Below are positions 6,474 to 12,228 of a stretch of 14,830 nucleotides of DNA, in pieces (within the stretch, counting starts at the first letter, position 1; every line of letters starts with the position of its first letter). Source of the DNA: Anaerolineales bacterium. GTDB lineage: Bacteria; Chloroflexota; Anaerolineae; Anaerolineales; UBA4823. The translations under genes and the position numbers were made by a program. Location of the stretch: contig JAQUAE010000010.1 of NCBI GenBank assembly GCA_028687395.1, positions 1 through 14,830 on the forward strand. The letters are read 5' to 3'. A model generated the notes under the pieces. The model was given only the letters and a program-made list of their open reading frames with translations, did no database searches and was not told the origin of the DNA.

Positions 6474-7817
6474 TTACCTCTCCAGGCGCAGCACGGCGCC
6501 GTTGTGCAGCACAACCAGCGCTTCACCGCCGGCGTCCTCGCCAAAGGAGGTGATGTTCCCCTCCAGGTCGTACAGCTCAGCCACCAGCCACCTGCCATCC
6601 GCGCCGCGCCTCATCCCCCACACCAGCCCGGAGCAATAATCCCCAAACAGGTAGACCCCCTGCCATTCGGGAAGCAGGCTGCCGCGGTACACCACGCCGC
6701 CGGTGACCGAGCAGCCCTTGTCGTGTCCATAGGTGAATAGCGGAGACGCAAAGCTGGCGCCCGGCGGCGGCTGGCCCTCGAACAGCGCCTCGCCTTCGAA
6801 GAAATCCCATCCGAAATTCACCCCGCCGGGGCTGCCCGCTGGCAGCAGGTCGATCTCCTCCCAGGCGTTTTGCCCCACGTCGGCGATGTACAGGTCGCCG
6901 CTGGCGCGGTCGAAGGCGAAGCGCCAGGGGTTGCGCAACCCGAGAGCCCAAATCTCGGGCAGCCCTCCCCCATCAGCGAAAGGCGCCTCGGGCGGGATGG
7001 CGTAGGGCTCGCCGCCGTCCACGTCCAGGCGCAGGATCTTCCCCAGCAGCGTCTGCGTGGATTGGGCGTTGCCCAGCGGGTCGCCGCCCGAGCCGCCGTC
7101 CCCCAAACCCAGGTACAGGTACCCATCCGGCCCGAAGGCCATCGCCCCACCGTTGTGATTGGCGAAAGGCTGGTCGACGGTCAGCAGCCGGCGCTCGCTG
7201 CCCGGATCGGCTATGGGCGGCTTTCCTGGAGTCGCGCTAAAGCGAGCGATGACCGTGTCGCCCTGCTGGTCGGTGTAATTCACGTAGAAAGCGCCGTTTT
7301 GGGCAAAGTTGGGATGGAAAGCCAGCCCGAGCAAACCCTGCTCCGAGCCACGGCTGCCCACCCGGTCACGGATGTCCAGGAAGGGCTCTGGCAGAAGGCG
7401 CCCCGACTCAACGATGCGCACCACGCCGTCCTGTTCCAGGACGTACAGGCGCTGCGAGCCATCCCCAGCGTGGGTCACGCCCACCGGTCGCTGCAAGCCT
7501 TCGACGAGCAGCCTCCAGGAGGCCTGAGCCGGGTCAGGCAGGCTGGCAGCGGCTTGCTCAGTAAAGGGAGGAGCGCTCGACGCGGCAGCCCGCGGAGTGG
7601 GCGTTTTAGTAAGGGGAATGGGGCTCGCTGATGGGGATGTGGGCAGGAGAGTGGCCGGCGCTCCCAGGGGAGTCTGGCTTGGCAATGGCGTTGGGAAGGT
7701 CACCGCTATGGTCGGCTCGGGCAGCGTGGGGAGCGGCGCGCAGGCCGCGAGCAGAACAAGCGCCATGCTGCAAGCCAGCGCGAGCAGCCAGCTACTCCTC
7801 CTCGTGGAATTCAGCAT
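6474..7817 (-). CDS. PQQ-dependent sugar dehydrogenase-fold lipoprotein (GSDH family)
   Basis: A 447-residue protein with a lipoprotein signal (Arg6-Arg7, hydrophobic core, lipobox LAAC with Cys26), a Pro/Thr/Ser-rich linker (27-90) and a beta-propeller domain. Family motifs seen: PVGVTHAGDGSQRLYV, GLLGLAFHPNF, NHNGGAMAFGPDGYLY with His221, GLGDGGSGGDP, LGLRNPWRFAFD, IADVGQNAWEEID and NFGWDFFEG. Soluble glucose and aldose dehydrogenases of this fold use PQQ and calcium. PQQ binding here is likely but unproven, and no PQQ biosynthesis genes are in the window. Cys369 and Cys395 may form a disulfide. The ATG at 7817 overlaps the end of the DUF1232-like gene by 26 nt, suggesting coupled translation; a later ATG would lose the basic signal-peptide start. 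Confidence 0.9.
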   Translation of the reverse strand: MLNSTRRSSWLLALACSMALVLLAACAPLPTLPEPTIAVTFPTPLPSQTPLGAPATLLPTSPSASPIPLTKTPTPRAAASSAPPFTEQAAASLPDPAQASWRLLVEGLQRPVGVTHAGDGSQRLYVLEQDGVVRIVESGRLLPEPFLDIRDRVGSRGSEQGLLGLAFHPNFAQNGAFYVNYTDQQGDTVIARFSATPGKPPIADPGSERRLLTVDQPFANHNGGAMAFGPDGYLYLGLGDGGSGGDPLGNAQSTQTLLGKILRLDVDGGEPYAIPPEAPFADGGGLPEIWALGLRNPWRFAFDRASGDLYIADVGQNAWEEIDLLPAGSPGGVNFGWDFFEGEALFEGQPPPGASFASPLFTYGHDKGCSVTGGVVYRGSLLPEWQGVYLFGDYCSGLVWGMRRGADGRWLVAELYDLEGNITSFGEDAGGEALVVLHNGAVLRLER

Positions 7818-8145
7818 CGATGATGTCGCCTTCTTCGATCTTGTCGCTCCATGCGCCTGAGGCTCCCTGCTGGATGGCGTTCAAGTGCTCCTGCACCACC
7901 TGGGGCGGGCACAGCTCGACGAAGAGATAAGCCCCCAACCAGATGACGGCGGCATCATCCACCGGTCCCGGAGCGATGTCCGGGACGAGCAGGTAGACCA
8001 GCGAGCCAACCGGCAGCAACTTGAGCAGGGGATTCACCCGGCGGTCGACCAGCAGGCGCCACACCAGCTTGATGCGCTCCGCCAGCCCGGTGAAAACACC
8101 GCCGCCTTTCGGGGAGGTGATGGGATGCTTATCGTCCTGGTACAT
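7792..8145 (-). CDS. DUF1232-like (YkvA-type) small membrane protein
   Basis: A 117-residue protein with the DUF1232 core LLPVGSLVYLLVPDIAPGPV followed by DDAAVIWLGAYLF: two hydrophobic segments (about 41-58 and 63-78) joined by a Pro-Asp turn. The C-terminus is acidic (EEGDIIDAEFHEEE). The biochemical role of the family is unknown. I chose the ATG at 8145 because TTGGAGG sits 6 nt upstream; the longer frame from 8199 runs through promoter-like sequence. It is first in an operon with the two lipoproteins and overlaps the next gene. Confidence 0.8.
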   Translation of the reverse strand: MYQDDKHPITSPKGGGVFTGLAERIKLVWRLLVDRRVNPLLKLLPVGSLVYLLVPDIAPGPVDDAAVIWLGAYLFVELCPPQVVQEHLNAIQQGASGAWSDKIEEGDIIDAEFHEEE

Positions 8146-8166
8146 GGGTAGCCTCCAAACGCAGGC

Positions 8167-8172
8167 ATTATA
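8167..8172 (-). promoter_or_regulatory. Candidate -10 element of the lipoprotein operon
   Basis: A perfect TATAAT lies 21 bp upstream of the DUF1232-like start on the minus strand, after a hairpin with a T-rich tail. No recognisable -35 hexamer is found at 16-18 nt, so strength is uncertain. Confidence 0.4.
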
Positions 8173-8187
8173 CCTTGAAACAAAGAC

Positions 8188-8216
8188 GGGGCTATCCAAA
8201 TAGAACGGATAACCCC
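8188..8216 (-). terminator. Hairpin with T-rich tail upstream of the lipoprotein operon
   Basis: On the minus strand GGGGTTATCC pairs with GGATAGCCCC (one G-U pair) around a 9-nt loop, followed by GTCTTTGTTT. It would end any transcript coming through the 74-bp repeat block. Confidence 0.55.
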
Positions 8217-8220
8217 AATA

Positions 8221-8406
8221 GTCACATGATACCCGACGGTTTGACCGTCGGGTGCAGGGCGTGTTGGCGTCGTTCGCCGTGCGCGCAATCGTCAGTCACA
8301 TGATACCCGATGGTTTGACCGTCGGGTGCAGGGCGTGTTGGCGTCGTTCGCCGTGCGCGCAATCGTCAGTCACATGATACCCGACGGTTTGACCGTCGGG
8401 TGCAGG
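8221..8406. repeat. 74-bp tandem direct repeat, 2.5 copies, each with a perfect hairpin
   Basis: Copies start at 8221, 8295 and 8369; the third stops after 38 bp. Copies 1 and 2 differ at one base (8311, C to T). Each carries the arms ACCCGACGGT and ACCGTCGGGT around a TTG loop (8231-8253, 8305-8327, 8379-8401); the change in copy 2 leaves a G-U type pair. The first two also hold a smaller GGCG/CGCC hairpin. A related 7-bp hairpin lies at 8424-8440. No gene is credible in 8146-8548; short open frames there are by-products of the repeat. It resembles REP-type intergenic elements. Confidence 0.9.
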
Positions 8407-8423
8407 AGGGGACGAATAAGGGA

Positions 8424-8440
8424 CGACGGTCGAACCGTCG
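8424..8440. repeat. Degenerate copy of the repeat hairpin
   Basis: CGACGGT and ACCGTCG are perfect 7-bp arms around CGA. The arm core is that of the hairpins in the 74-bp repeats, but the flanks differ, so this seems an older or separate copy. Confidence 0.6.
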
Positions 8441-8494
8441 CCCAACAACAGCCTGATGGTCAACCAGCGTCCACCGCAATACCGAATAAGATGC

Positions 8495-8529
8495 AAAACG
8501 GGGCTGCCCTTATTTGGGACAGCCCCGTT
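8495..8529 (-). terminator. Intrinsic terminator of the infC-rpmI-rplT operon
   Basis: On the minus strand ACGGGGCTG pairs with CAGCCCCGT (8520-8528 with 8498-8506), the stem continues with CCC/GGG, and TTTT follows the short loop structure. It lies 20 bp after the rplT stop. Confidence 0.9.
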
Positions 8530-8548
8530 GATTTCATTCGCCAGTCGG

Positions 8549-8899
8549 TCAGGAAGCTTGCGCTTTTTTCACCACTGCGGCGAAGGTCTTGGGATCGCGG
8601 ACGGCCAAATCGGCCAGCATCTTGCGGTTGATGGTGATTTGTTCGCGGCGCATGCCGTGGATCAAGCGGCTGTAGGTGATGCCATTCAGTCTGGCTGCCG
8701 CGTTGATGCGGGCAATCCACAAGCGGCGCAAATCGCGTTTTCTTGTGCGCCGGTCACGGTAGGCGTACCAGAGGCTCTTCAGCATCGCCTCGTTGGCGCG
8801 GCGGAACAATCTGTGCCGTGAGCCAAACTGGCCCTTGGTGATCTTCAATACCTTGATGTGTCGCCGGCGGCGATTCGGACCTGTCTTTACTCTTGCCAT
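8549..8899 (-). CDS. rplT: 50S ribosomal protein L20
   Basis: A 116-residue, strongly basic protein that is full length for L20. It shows the family start MARVKTGPNRRRRHIKVLK, the RRANEAMLKSLWYAYRDRR segment, LWIARINAAARLNGITYSRL and LADLAVRDP. L20 is needed early in 50S assembly and in several bacteria represses its own operon by binding its mRNA. AGGAG lies about 8 nt before the ATG. It is the last gene of the infC-rpmI-rplT block and is followed by a strong terminator; pheS and pheT, which follow in E. coli, are absent. A structured 110-nt spacer separates it from rpmI. Confidence 0.98.
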   Translation of the reverse strand: MARVKTGPNRRRRHIKVLKITKGQFGSRHRLFRRANEAMLKSLWYAYRDRRTRKRDLRRLWIARINAAARLNGITYSRLIHGMRREQITINRKMLADLAVRDPKTFAAVVKKAQAS

Positions 8900-8918
8900 G
8901 TGTTCACTCCTGCGTACC

Positions 8919-9002
8919 CCAGGGCGCCGGCAACCTCAGGCAGTTGCCCGTTGTATGCACCCAGCGGCCGCAATAGTAACGGTTCTTCCGGTAGCTCCCT
9001 GG
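8919..9002 (-). promoter_or_regulatory. Structured spacer between rpmI and rplT
   Basis: The minus-strand RNA can form an outer 6-bp helix (CCAGGG at 8997-9002 with CCCTGG at 8919-8924) enclosing a hairpin of GGCAAC and GTTGCC (8929-8948). It ends just before the rplT ribosome site. It might be an L20-responsive element; there is no direct evidence. Confidence 0.3.
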
Positions 9003-9009
9003 AAACCCT

Positions 9010-9240
9010 TTACTTTTCCAGGTACGGCGCCAGTCGATGGACGCGCTTGACGATCCCGCGTCCCTTGACCGGAATCATCTCCTCGAACAGGCTCTTGGTG
9101 CGTTTAGGAGTGCGGCGGCGCAGATGGCTCTTGCCGCCCTTGGTGCGCACCAGCATGCCCGACCCTGTCACGCGAAAGCGCTTGGCAGTCGCCTTATGGG
9201 TCTTCAGCTTGTACTTCCCTACTGACTTCTTACGCGGCAC
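9010..9240 (-). CDS. rpmI: 50S ribosomal protein L35
   Basis: A 76-residue basic protein with the L35 pattern: KTHKATAKRFRVTGSGMLV, then GGKSHLRRRTPKRTKSL and a basic C-terminus. About 65 residues is usual; the extra length is a short N-terminal run (PRKKSVGKY) and the tail. The start codon is GTG at 9240, with GAGAGGAG about 7 nt upstream. It lies between infC and rplT, the conserved order. A terminator-like hairpin sits just before its ribosome site. Confidence 0.97.
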   Translation of the reverse strand: MPRKKSVGKYKLKTHKATAKRFRVTGSGMLVRTKGGKSHLRRRTPKRTKSLFEEMIPVKGRGIVKRVHRLAPYLEK

Positions 9241-9257
9241 AGCTAAACTCCTCTCAC

Positions 9258-9290
9258 AAAAAATACCGCGGCACTGTCCTGCCTCCGCGG
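9258..9290 (-). terminator. Hairpin with U-run between infC and rpmI (attenuator candidate)
   Basis: On the minus strand CCGCGG (9285-9290) pairs with CCGCGG (9266-9271), extended by a short inner helix with a bulge, then TATTTTTT. It has the form of an intrinsic terminator but lies inside the operon, right before the rpmI ribosome site. An upstream CCGC can pair with the same GCGG and would break it. Confidence 0.5.
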
Positions 9291-9338
9291 GGTGAAGCGG
9301 TTATAGGTTGTCAGAAAACCACTCGCAGCGCCAGGGGG

Positions 9339-9866
9339 TTATTTCTTCTTGGGTTGCTTGCCGGGCGCCAGCACCATCAGCATCGTGCGCCCTTCCAGCA
9401 TGGGCGATTGCTCCACCACGGCCAGGTCTGAGAGCTCTTCGGCAACCTGCTTGAGATCTTCCAGGGCAATCTCCGGGTAAGTGATCTCCCGTCCACGGAA
9501 GCGCACACGCACTTTCACCTTCATGCCCGCTTCCAACCAGCGGCGCGCATCGCGCACCTTGAGATAGCGATGATGTTCGTTGGTCTTCGGCCTCAGGCGG
9601 ATTTCCTTGATCTCGATCTTGGTTTGCGCCTTGCGCGCCTCGCGCTCTTTCTTCGCCCGTTCGTAGATGAACTTGCCAAAATCCATCACCCGGCAGACCG
9701 GCGGGTCGGCAGTAGGCGCCACCTCGACCAGATCGAGCTCCGCTTCGCGAGCGATACGTAGCGCCTCTTCTATCGAGACCACGCCGATATTCTCGCTGTT
9801 CGGCCCGATCAAGCGAACCTGGGGAACATTGATCAACTCATTTACCCGAAAATTGACTGCGCTGAT
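9339..9866 (-). CDS. infC: Translation initiation factor IF-3, apparent AUC start codon
   Basis: A 175-residue protein with both IF-3 domains: the N-terminal part (RVNELINVPQVRLIGPNSE, then VVSIEEALRIAREAELDLVEV and PPVCRVMDFGKF), a Lys-rich linker, and the C-terminal domain (IEIKEIRLRPKTNEHH, KVRVRFRGRE). IF-3 binds the 30S subunit and rejects poor start codons. The first ATG/GTG/TTG-type codon in frame is a TTG at 9836, which would remove the conserved RVNE segment. An in-frame TGA lies 5 codons before an ATC at 9866, and AAAGGAG stands 6 nt upstream of that ATC. So the start is almost surely AUC, comparable to AUU in E. coli infC. It has its own promoter after thrS. Confidence 0.95.
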   Translation of the reverse strand: MSAVNFRVNELINVPQVRLIGPNSENIGVVSIEEALRIAREAELDLVEVAPTADPPVCRVMDFGKFIYERAKKEREARKAQTKIEIKEIRLRPKTNEHHRYLKVRDARRWLEAGMKVKVRVRFRGREITYPEIALEDLKQVAEELSDLAVVEQSPMLEGRTMLMVLAPGKQPKKK

Positions 9867-9872
9867 AAGTTG

Positions 9873-9879
9873 CTCCTTT
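9873..9879 (-). promoter_or_regulatory. Ribosome binding site that fixes the infC AUC start
   Basis: AAAGGAG on the minus strand, 6 nt before ATC at 9866. No ATG, GTG or TTG lies in frame between the upstream TGA and the TTG at 9836. Confidence 0.85.
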
Positions 9880-9920
9880 CAACCGCGTGCGTCATAGACT
9901 CCGAGCGATACGCGGAGGGC

Positions 9921-9950
9921 ATCATACCATGAAAAAGAGAAAACCGTCAA
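9921..9950 (-). promoter_or_regulatory. Promoter of infC-rpmI-rplT
   Basis: On the minus strand TTGACG (9945-9950) and TATGAT (9921-9926) are separated by 18 nt, with TGG in front of the -10 as in extended -10 promoters. Transcription would start near 9914, giving a leader of about 48 nt that can form a small CTCCG/CGGAG hairpin. Confidence 0.75.
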
Positions 9951-9976
9951 CATTAATGGCAGCTGAATTTTTTTGC

Positions 9977-11773
9977 TCACTCACCTGCGGCGATCTCCTT
10001 GCGGGCGCGCCCCAGGAACTCGGCCATCGGCATCGCCCCGGGATTCTCGCCGGAGCGCAGGCGCAAGGCTACCCCGCCCTGCTCCATCTCCTTGTCCCCC
10101 ACCACCAGCATGTAGGGCACCTTTTGCGTCTGGGCATCGCGAATCTTGGCGTTCATGCGCTCGTTGCGCTCGTCCACCTCGACGCGCAGCCCTTCCTGGG
10201 CCAGCTTCTCGGCCACCTCCCGGGCGTAGCCCACGTGGCGATCGGCGATCGGCACCAATACAGCCTGCACAGGCGCCAGCCATACCGGAAAAGCGCCCGC
10301 AAAATGCTCGATGGCCACCCCCAGGAAGCGCTCCGTACTGCCGGTTACGGCGCGGTGTAACACCACGGGGATGTGCTCGCCGCCATCCTCACCGATGTAG
10401 CTCAACCCCAACCGGGAGGGCTGGATGAAATCCACCTGGATGGTGGAAAGTTGCCACTCACGCCCAAGCACGTCCCGCGCCAGGAAATCCGCCTTGGGAC
10501 CGTAGAACGCCGCCTCGCCGGTCGCCTCGAAGTACTCCAACTGGCTCTCGTCGAGGGCGGCGCGCAGCGCGGCCTCCGCCTTGGCCCACTTCTCCTCATC
10601 CTGCACATACTTGCCGCCCTCCCCGCGCAGCGAGAGGCGCACGCGGTAATCCGTGAAGCGGTAGCGCGCCAGCACCTCCTGGATCAGGCGCAGCGCCAGG
10701 CCAAACTCGCTGCCCACCTGCTCCTCGGTGCAGAAGATGTGGCAGTCGTCCTGGGTTAGGGCGCGCACCCGCGTCAGGCCGGTCAGCTCGCCGGTCTTCT
10801 CGTAGCGGTAGAGCGTGGCAAACTCGGCGAAGCGCAAGGGCAGCTCGCGGTACGAGTGGCGCCCCATCTCGCGGTAGAGGGTCATGTGGCTGGGACAGTT
10901 CATTGGCTTCAGCCGGAAGGCGACGTTCTCGTCCACCATGGGCGGGAACATGACCTCTTTGTAATTATCGTAGTGCCCGGAACGGCGATACAGTTCCTCC
11001 TTGACCAGGTGACCGGTCCACACGTGCTGGTAGCCGTAGCGCGTCTGTACCTGGCGCACGTAGTCCTCCATCAGGTGGCGCAGCATCTCGCCCTTGGGGG
11101 TGAAGAGCGGCAAGCCCGGTCCCACGTCCTCCGAGAAGTAGAACAGGCCCATCTCCTTGCCCAGCTTACGGTGGTCGCGCTTCTTGGCCTCCTCCAGGCG
11201 CCACAGGTGCTCCTCCAGCTCCTCGGCGGTGCGCCAGGCGGTGCCGTAGACGCGCTGCAGCATCGGGTTGTGCTCGTCGCCGCGCCAGTAAGCACCGGCC
11301 ACGTTCATCAGCTTGACCGCCGCCGGGTTGATCTGGCGCGTGCTCTCCACGTGCGGGCCGCGGCACAAGTCGACGAAGGTGTCGTGGGTGTAGATCGAGA
11401 CTTCCGGCTTCTCGGCCAGCGGATTGCCATACTCGTCCTGGTTGCCCTTCTCCAGCCCTTCGATCAGCTCCAGCTTGTAGGGCTGATCCTTGAAGATGCG
11501 CCGCGCTTCCTCCGCCGAGACCGCCTTGCGCACGAAGGGATGGTTCCCGGCGATGATCTGGCGCATACGCTTCTCGATGTGCTCCAGGTCATCCGGAGTC
11601 AGGCTGCGCGGCAGGTCGAAATCGTAGTAGAAGCCGTCCTCGATGGGCGGGCCGATGGTGTATTTCGCCTCGGGGAACATCTCCAGCACTGCCTGGGCCA
11701 TCACGTGCGCCGCGGAATGGCGGATGCGATACAGATCGCTCGCCTCGTAGTTGACCTGTCCTTTGTCTGCCAT
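9977..11773 (-). CDS. thrS: Threonyl-tRNA synthetase, lacking the TGS domain
   Basis: A 598-residue class II synthetase that charges tRNA-Thr with threonine in the cytoplasm. The editing domain comes first, with HSAAH (His19, His23) and CRGPH (Cys137, His141). The catalytic core has zinc ligands Cys293 (MNCPSH), His345 (DDCHIFC) and His473 (VVLHRAV), and motif 3 arginine in GSTERF. The anticodon-binding domain covers about 500-598. The N-terminal TGS domain of about 60 residues found in E. coli ThrRS is absent; the ATG at 11773 with AAAGGA upstream is well supported, and the T-box terminator directly before it leaves no room. It is controlled by the T-box leader and followed by infC, a conserved neighbour. 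Confidence 0.97.
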   Translation of the reverse strand: MADKGQVNYEASDLYRIRHSAAHVMAQAVLEMFPEAKYTIGPPIEDGFYYDFDLPRSLTPDDLEHIEKRMRQIIAGNHPFVRKAVSAEEARRIFKDQPYKLELIEGLEKGNQDEYGNPLAEKPEVSIYTHDTFVDLCRGPHVESTRQINPAAVKLMNVAGAYWRGDEHNPMLQRVYGTAWRTAEELEEHLWRLEEAKKRDHRKLGKEMGLFYFSEDVGPGLPLFTPKGEMLRHLMEDYVRQVQTRYGYQHVWTGHLVKEELYRRSGHYDNYKEVMFPPMVDENVAFRLKPMNCPSHMTLYREMGRHSYRELPLRFAEFATLYRYEKTGELTGLTRVRALTQDDCHIFCTEEQVGSEFGLALRLIQEVLARYRFTDYRVRLSLRGEGGKYVQDEEKWAKAEAALRAALDESQLEYFEATGEAAFYGPKADFLARDVLGREWQLSTIQVDFIQPSRLGLSYIGEDGGEHIPVVLHRAVTGSTERFLGVAIEHFAGAFPVWLAPVQAVLVPIADRHVGYAREVAEKLAQEGLRVEVDERNERMNAKIRDAQTQKVPYMLVVGDKEMEQGGVALRLRSGENPGAMPMAEFLGRARKEIAAGE

Positions 11774-11795
11774 GGTTCCATCCTTTCTTTAAAAT

Positions 11796-11823
11796 AAAAA
11801 CTCTCGCCTGCCTGGGGCGAGAG
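11796..11823 (-). terminator. Intrinsic terminator of the thrS T-box
   Basis: CTCTCGCC (11816-11823) pairs with GGCGAGAG (11801-11808) around a 7-nt loop, followed by TTTTTATTTT on the minus strand. It lies about 23 bp before the thrS start. Confidence 0.92.
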
Positions 11824-12055
11824 CGATCACGCTCACACGGTTCCACCCAGATTGGGCTGATTTGATGAAAGGCACCAACCCATCTCGTGCGATCGATAAC
11901 GGGATCAACCGTGCACCTTACTGAGCCGCAACTAGCTGTTGGGGATGACGCTCGCGGGGGGTTTTCTCCAGCGTTTGCCGCCGGGGACTTTCAGCCTGTG
12001 GTCCCCGTTCTCTTTCGGCGCCGCGCCTGGGTACTCGTCCCGGTCCTGGCGTTTG
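11796..12055 (-). promoter_or_regulatory. T-box riboswitch controlling thrS
   Basis: The leader contains the T-box core TGGGTGGAACCG (11838-11849) just before an intrinsic terminator. Its UGGA bulge (11842-11845) would pair with an uncharged UCCA end. Stem I shows the loop E partners AGTA (12032-12035) and GAA (11964-11966); the triplet one base after GAA is ACC (11960-11962), a Thr codon, matching the downstream gene. CTGGG can pair with CCCAG in the terminator region to form the antiterminator. Uncharged tRNA-Thr should favour read-through into thrS. The 5' boundary is approximate, because the leader starts almost directly after the tRNA-Val gene. Confidence 0.93.
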
Positions 12056-12063
12056 CCTATCTG

Positions 12064-12137
12064 TGGGCGGAACAGGGCTCGAACCTGCGACCTCTGCGAT
12101 GTCAACGCAGTGCTCTAACCAACTGAGCTATCCGCCC
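12064..12137 (-). tRNA. tRNA-Val (anticodon GAC)
   Basis: A full cloverleaf on the minus strand: acceptor GGGCGGA with TCCGCCC, D-arm TAGCTCAGTTGGTTAGAGC, anticodon stem CTGCG/CGCAG with loop TTGACAT (anticodon GAC) and T-arm GGTTCGAGCC. The discriminator is A and CCA is not encoded. It would read GUC and GUU. It is followed within about 10 nt by the thrS T-box leader. Confidence 0.96.
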
Positions 12138-12155
12138 GGCCAAAAGACGTGCCAA

Positions 12156-12184
12156 ATTATACCCGCCCGGTACGAAATGTGCAA
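12156..12184 (-). promoter_or_regulatory. Promoter of tRNA-Val, probably also of the T-box and thrS
   Basis: On the minus strand TTGCAC (12179-12184) and a perfect TATAAT (12156-12161) are separated by 17 nt. Transcription would start near 12149, about 12 nt before the tRNA. I find no promoter between the tRNA and the T-box. Confidence 0.7.
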
Positions 12185-12228
12185 GATTACTGTTCGGTAA
12201 CATTATCTTTTGACTTTACAGGGATGTG

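Noticed and set aside
5979..6740. 253-codon plus-strand frame
   Set aside because: Antisense to the two lipoprotein genes; composition is not protein-like and no ribosome site supports it.
8221..8406. Repeat block as a CRISPR array
   Set aside because: The copies are directly adjacent with no variable spacers, and no cas genes are present.
9834..9836. TTG as the infC start codon
   Set aside because: It would delete the conserved RVNE segment and has no ribosome site at proper distance.
10856..11797. Long plus-strand open frame (313 codons)
   Set aside because: It lies exactly antisense to thrS, whose motifs are complete; the frame is a by-product of GC-rich codon use.
12065..12115. TTGACA in the tRNA anticodon region as a -35 for a separate thrS promoter
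   Set aside because: No acceptable -10 follows at 16-18 nt.
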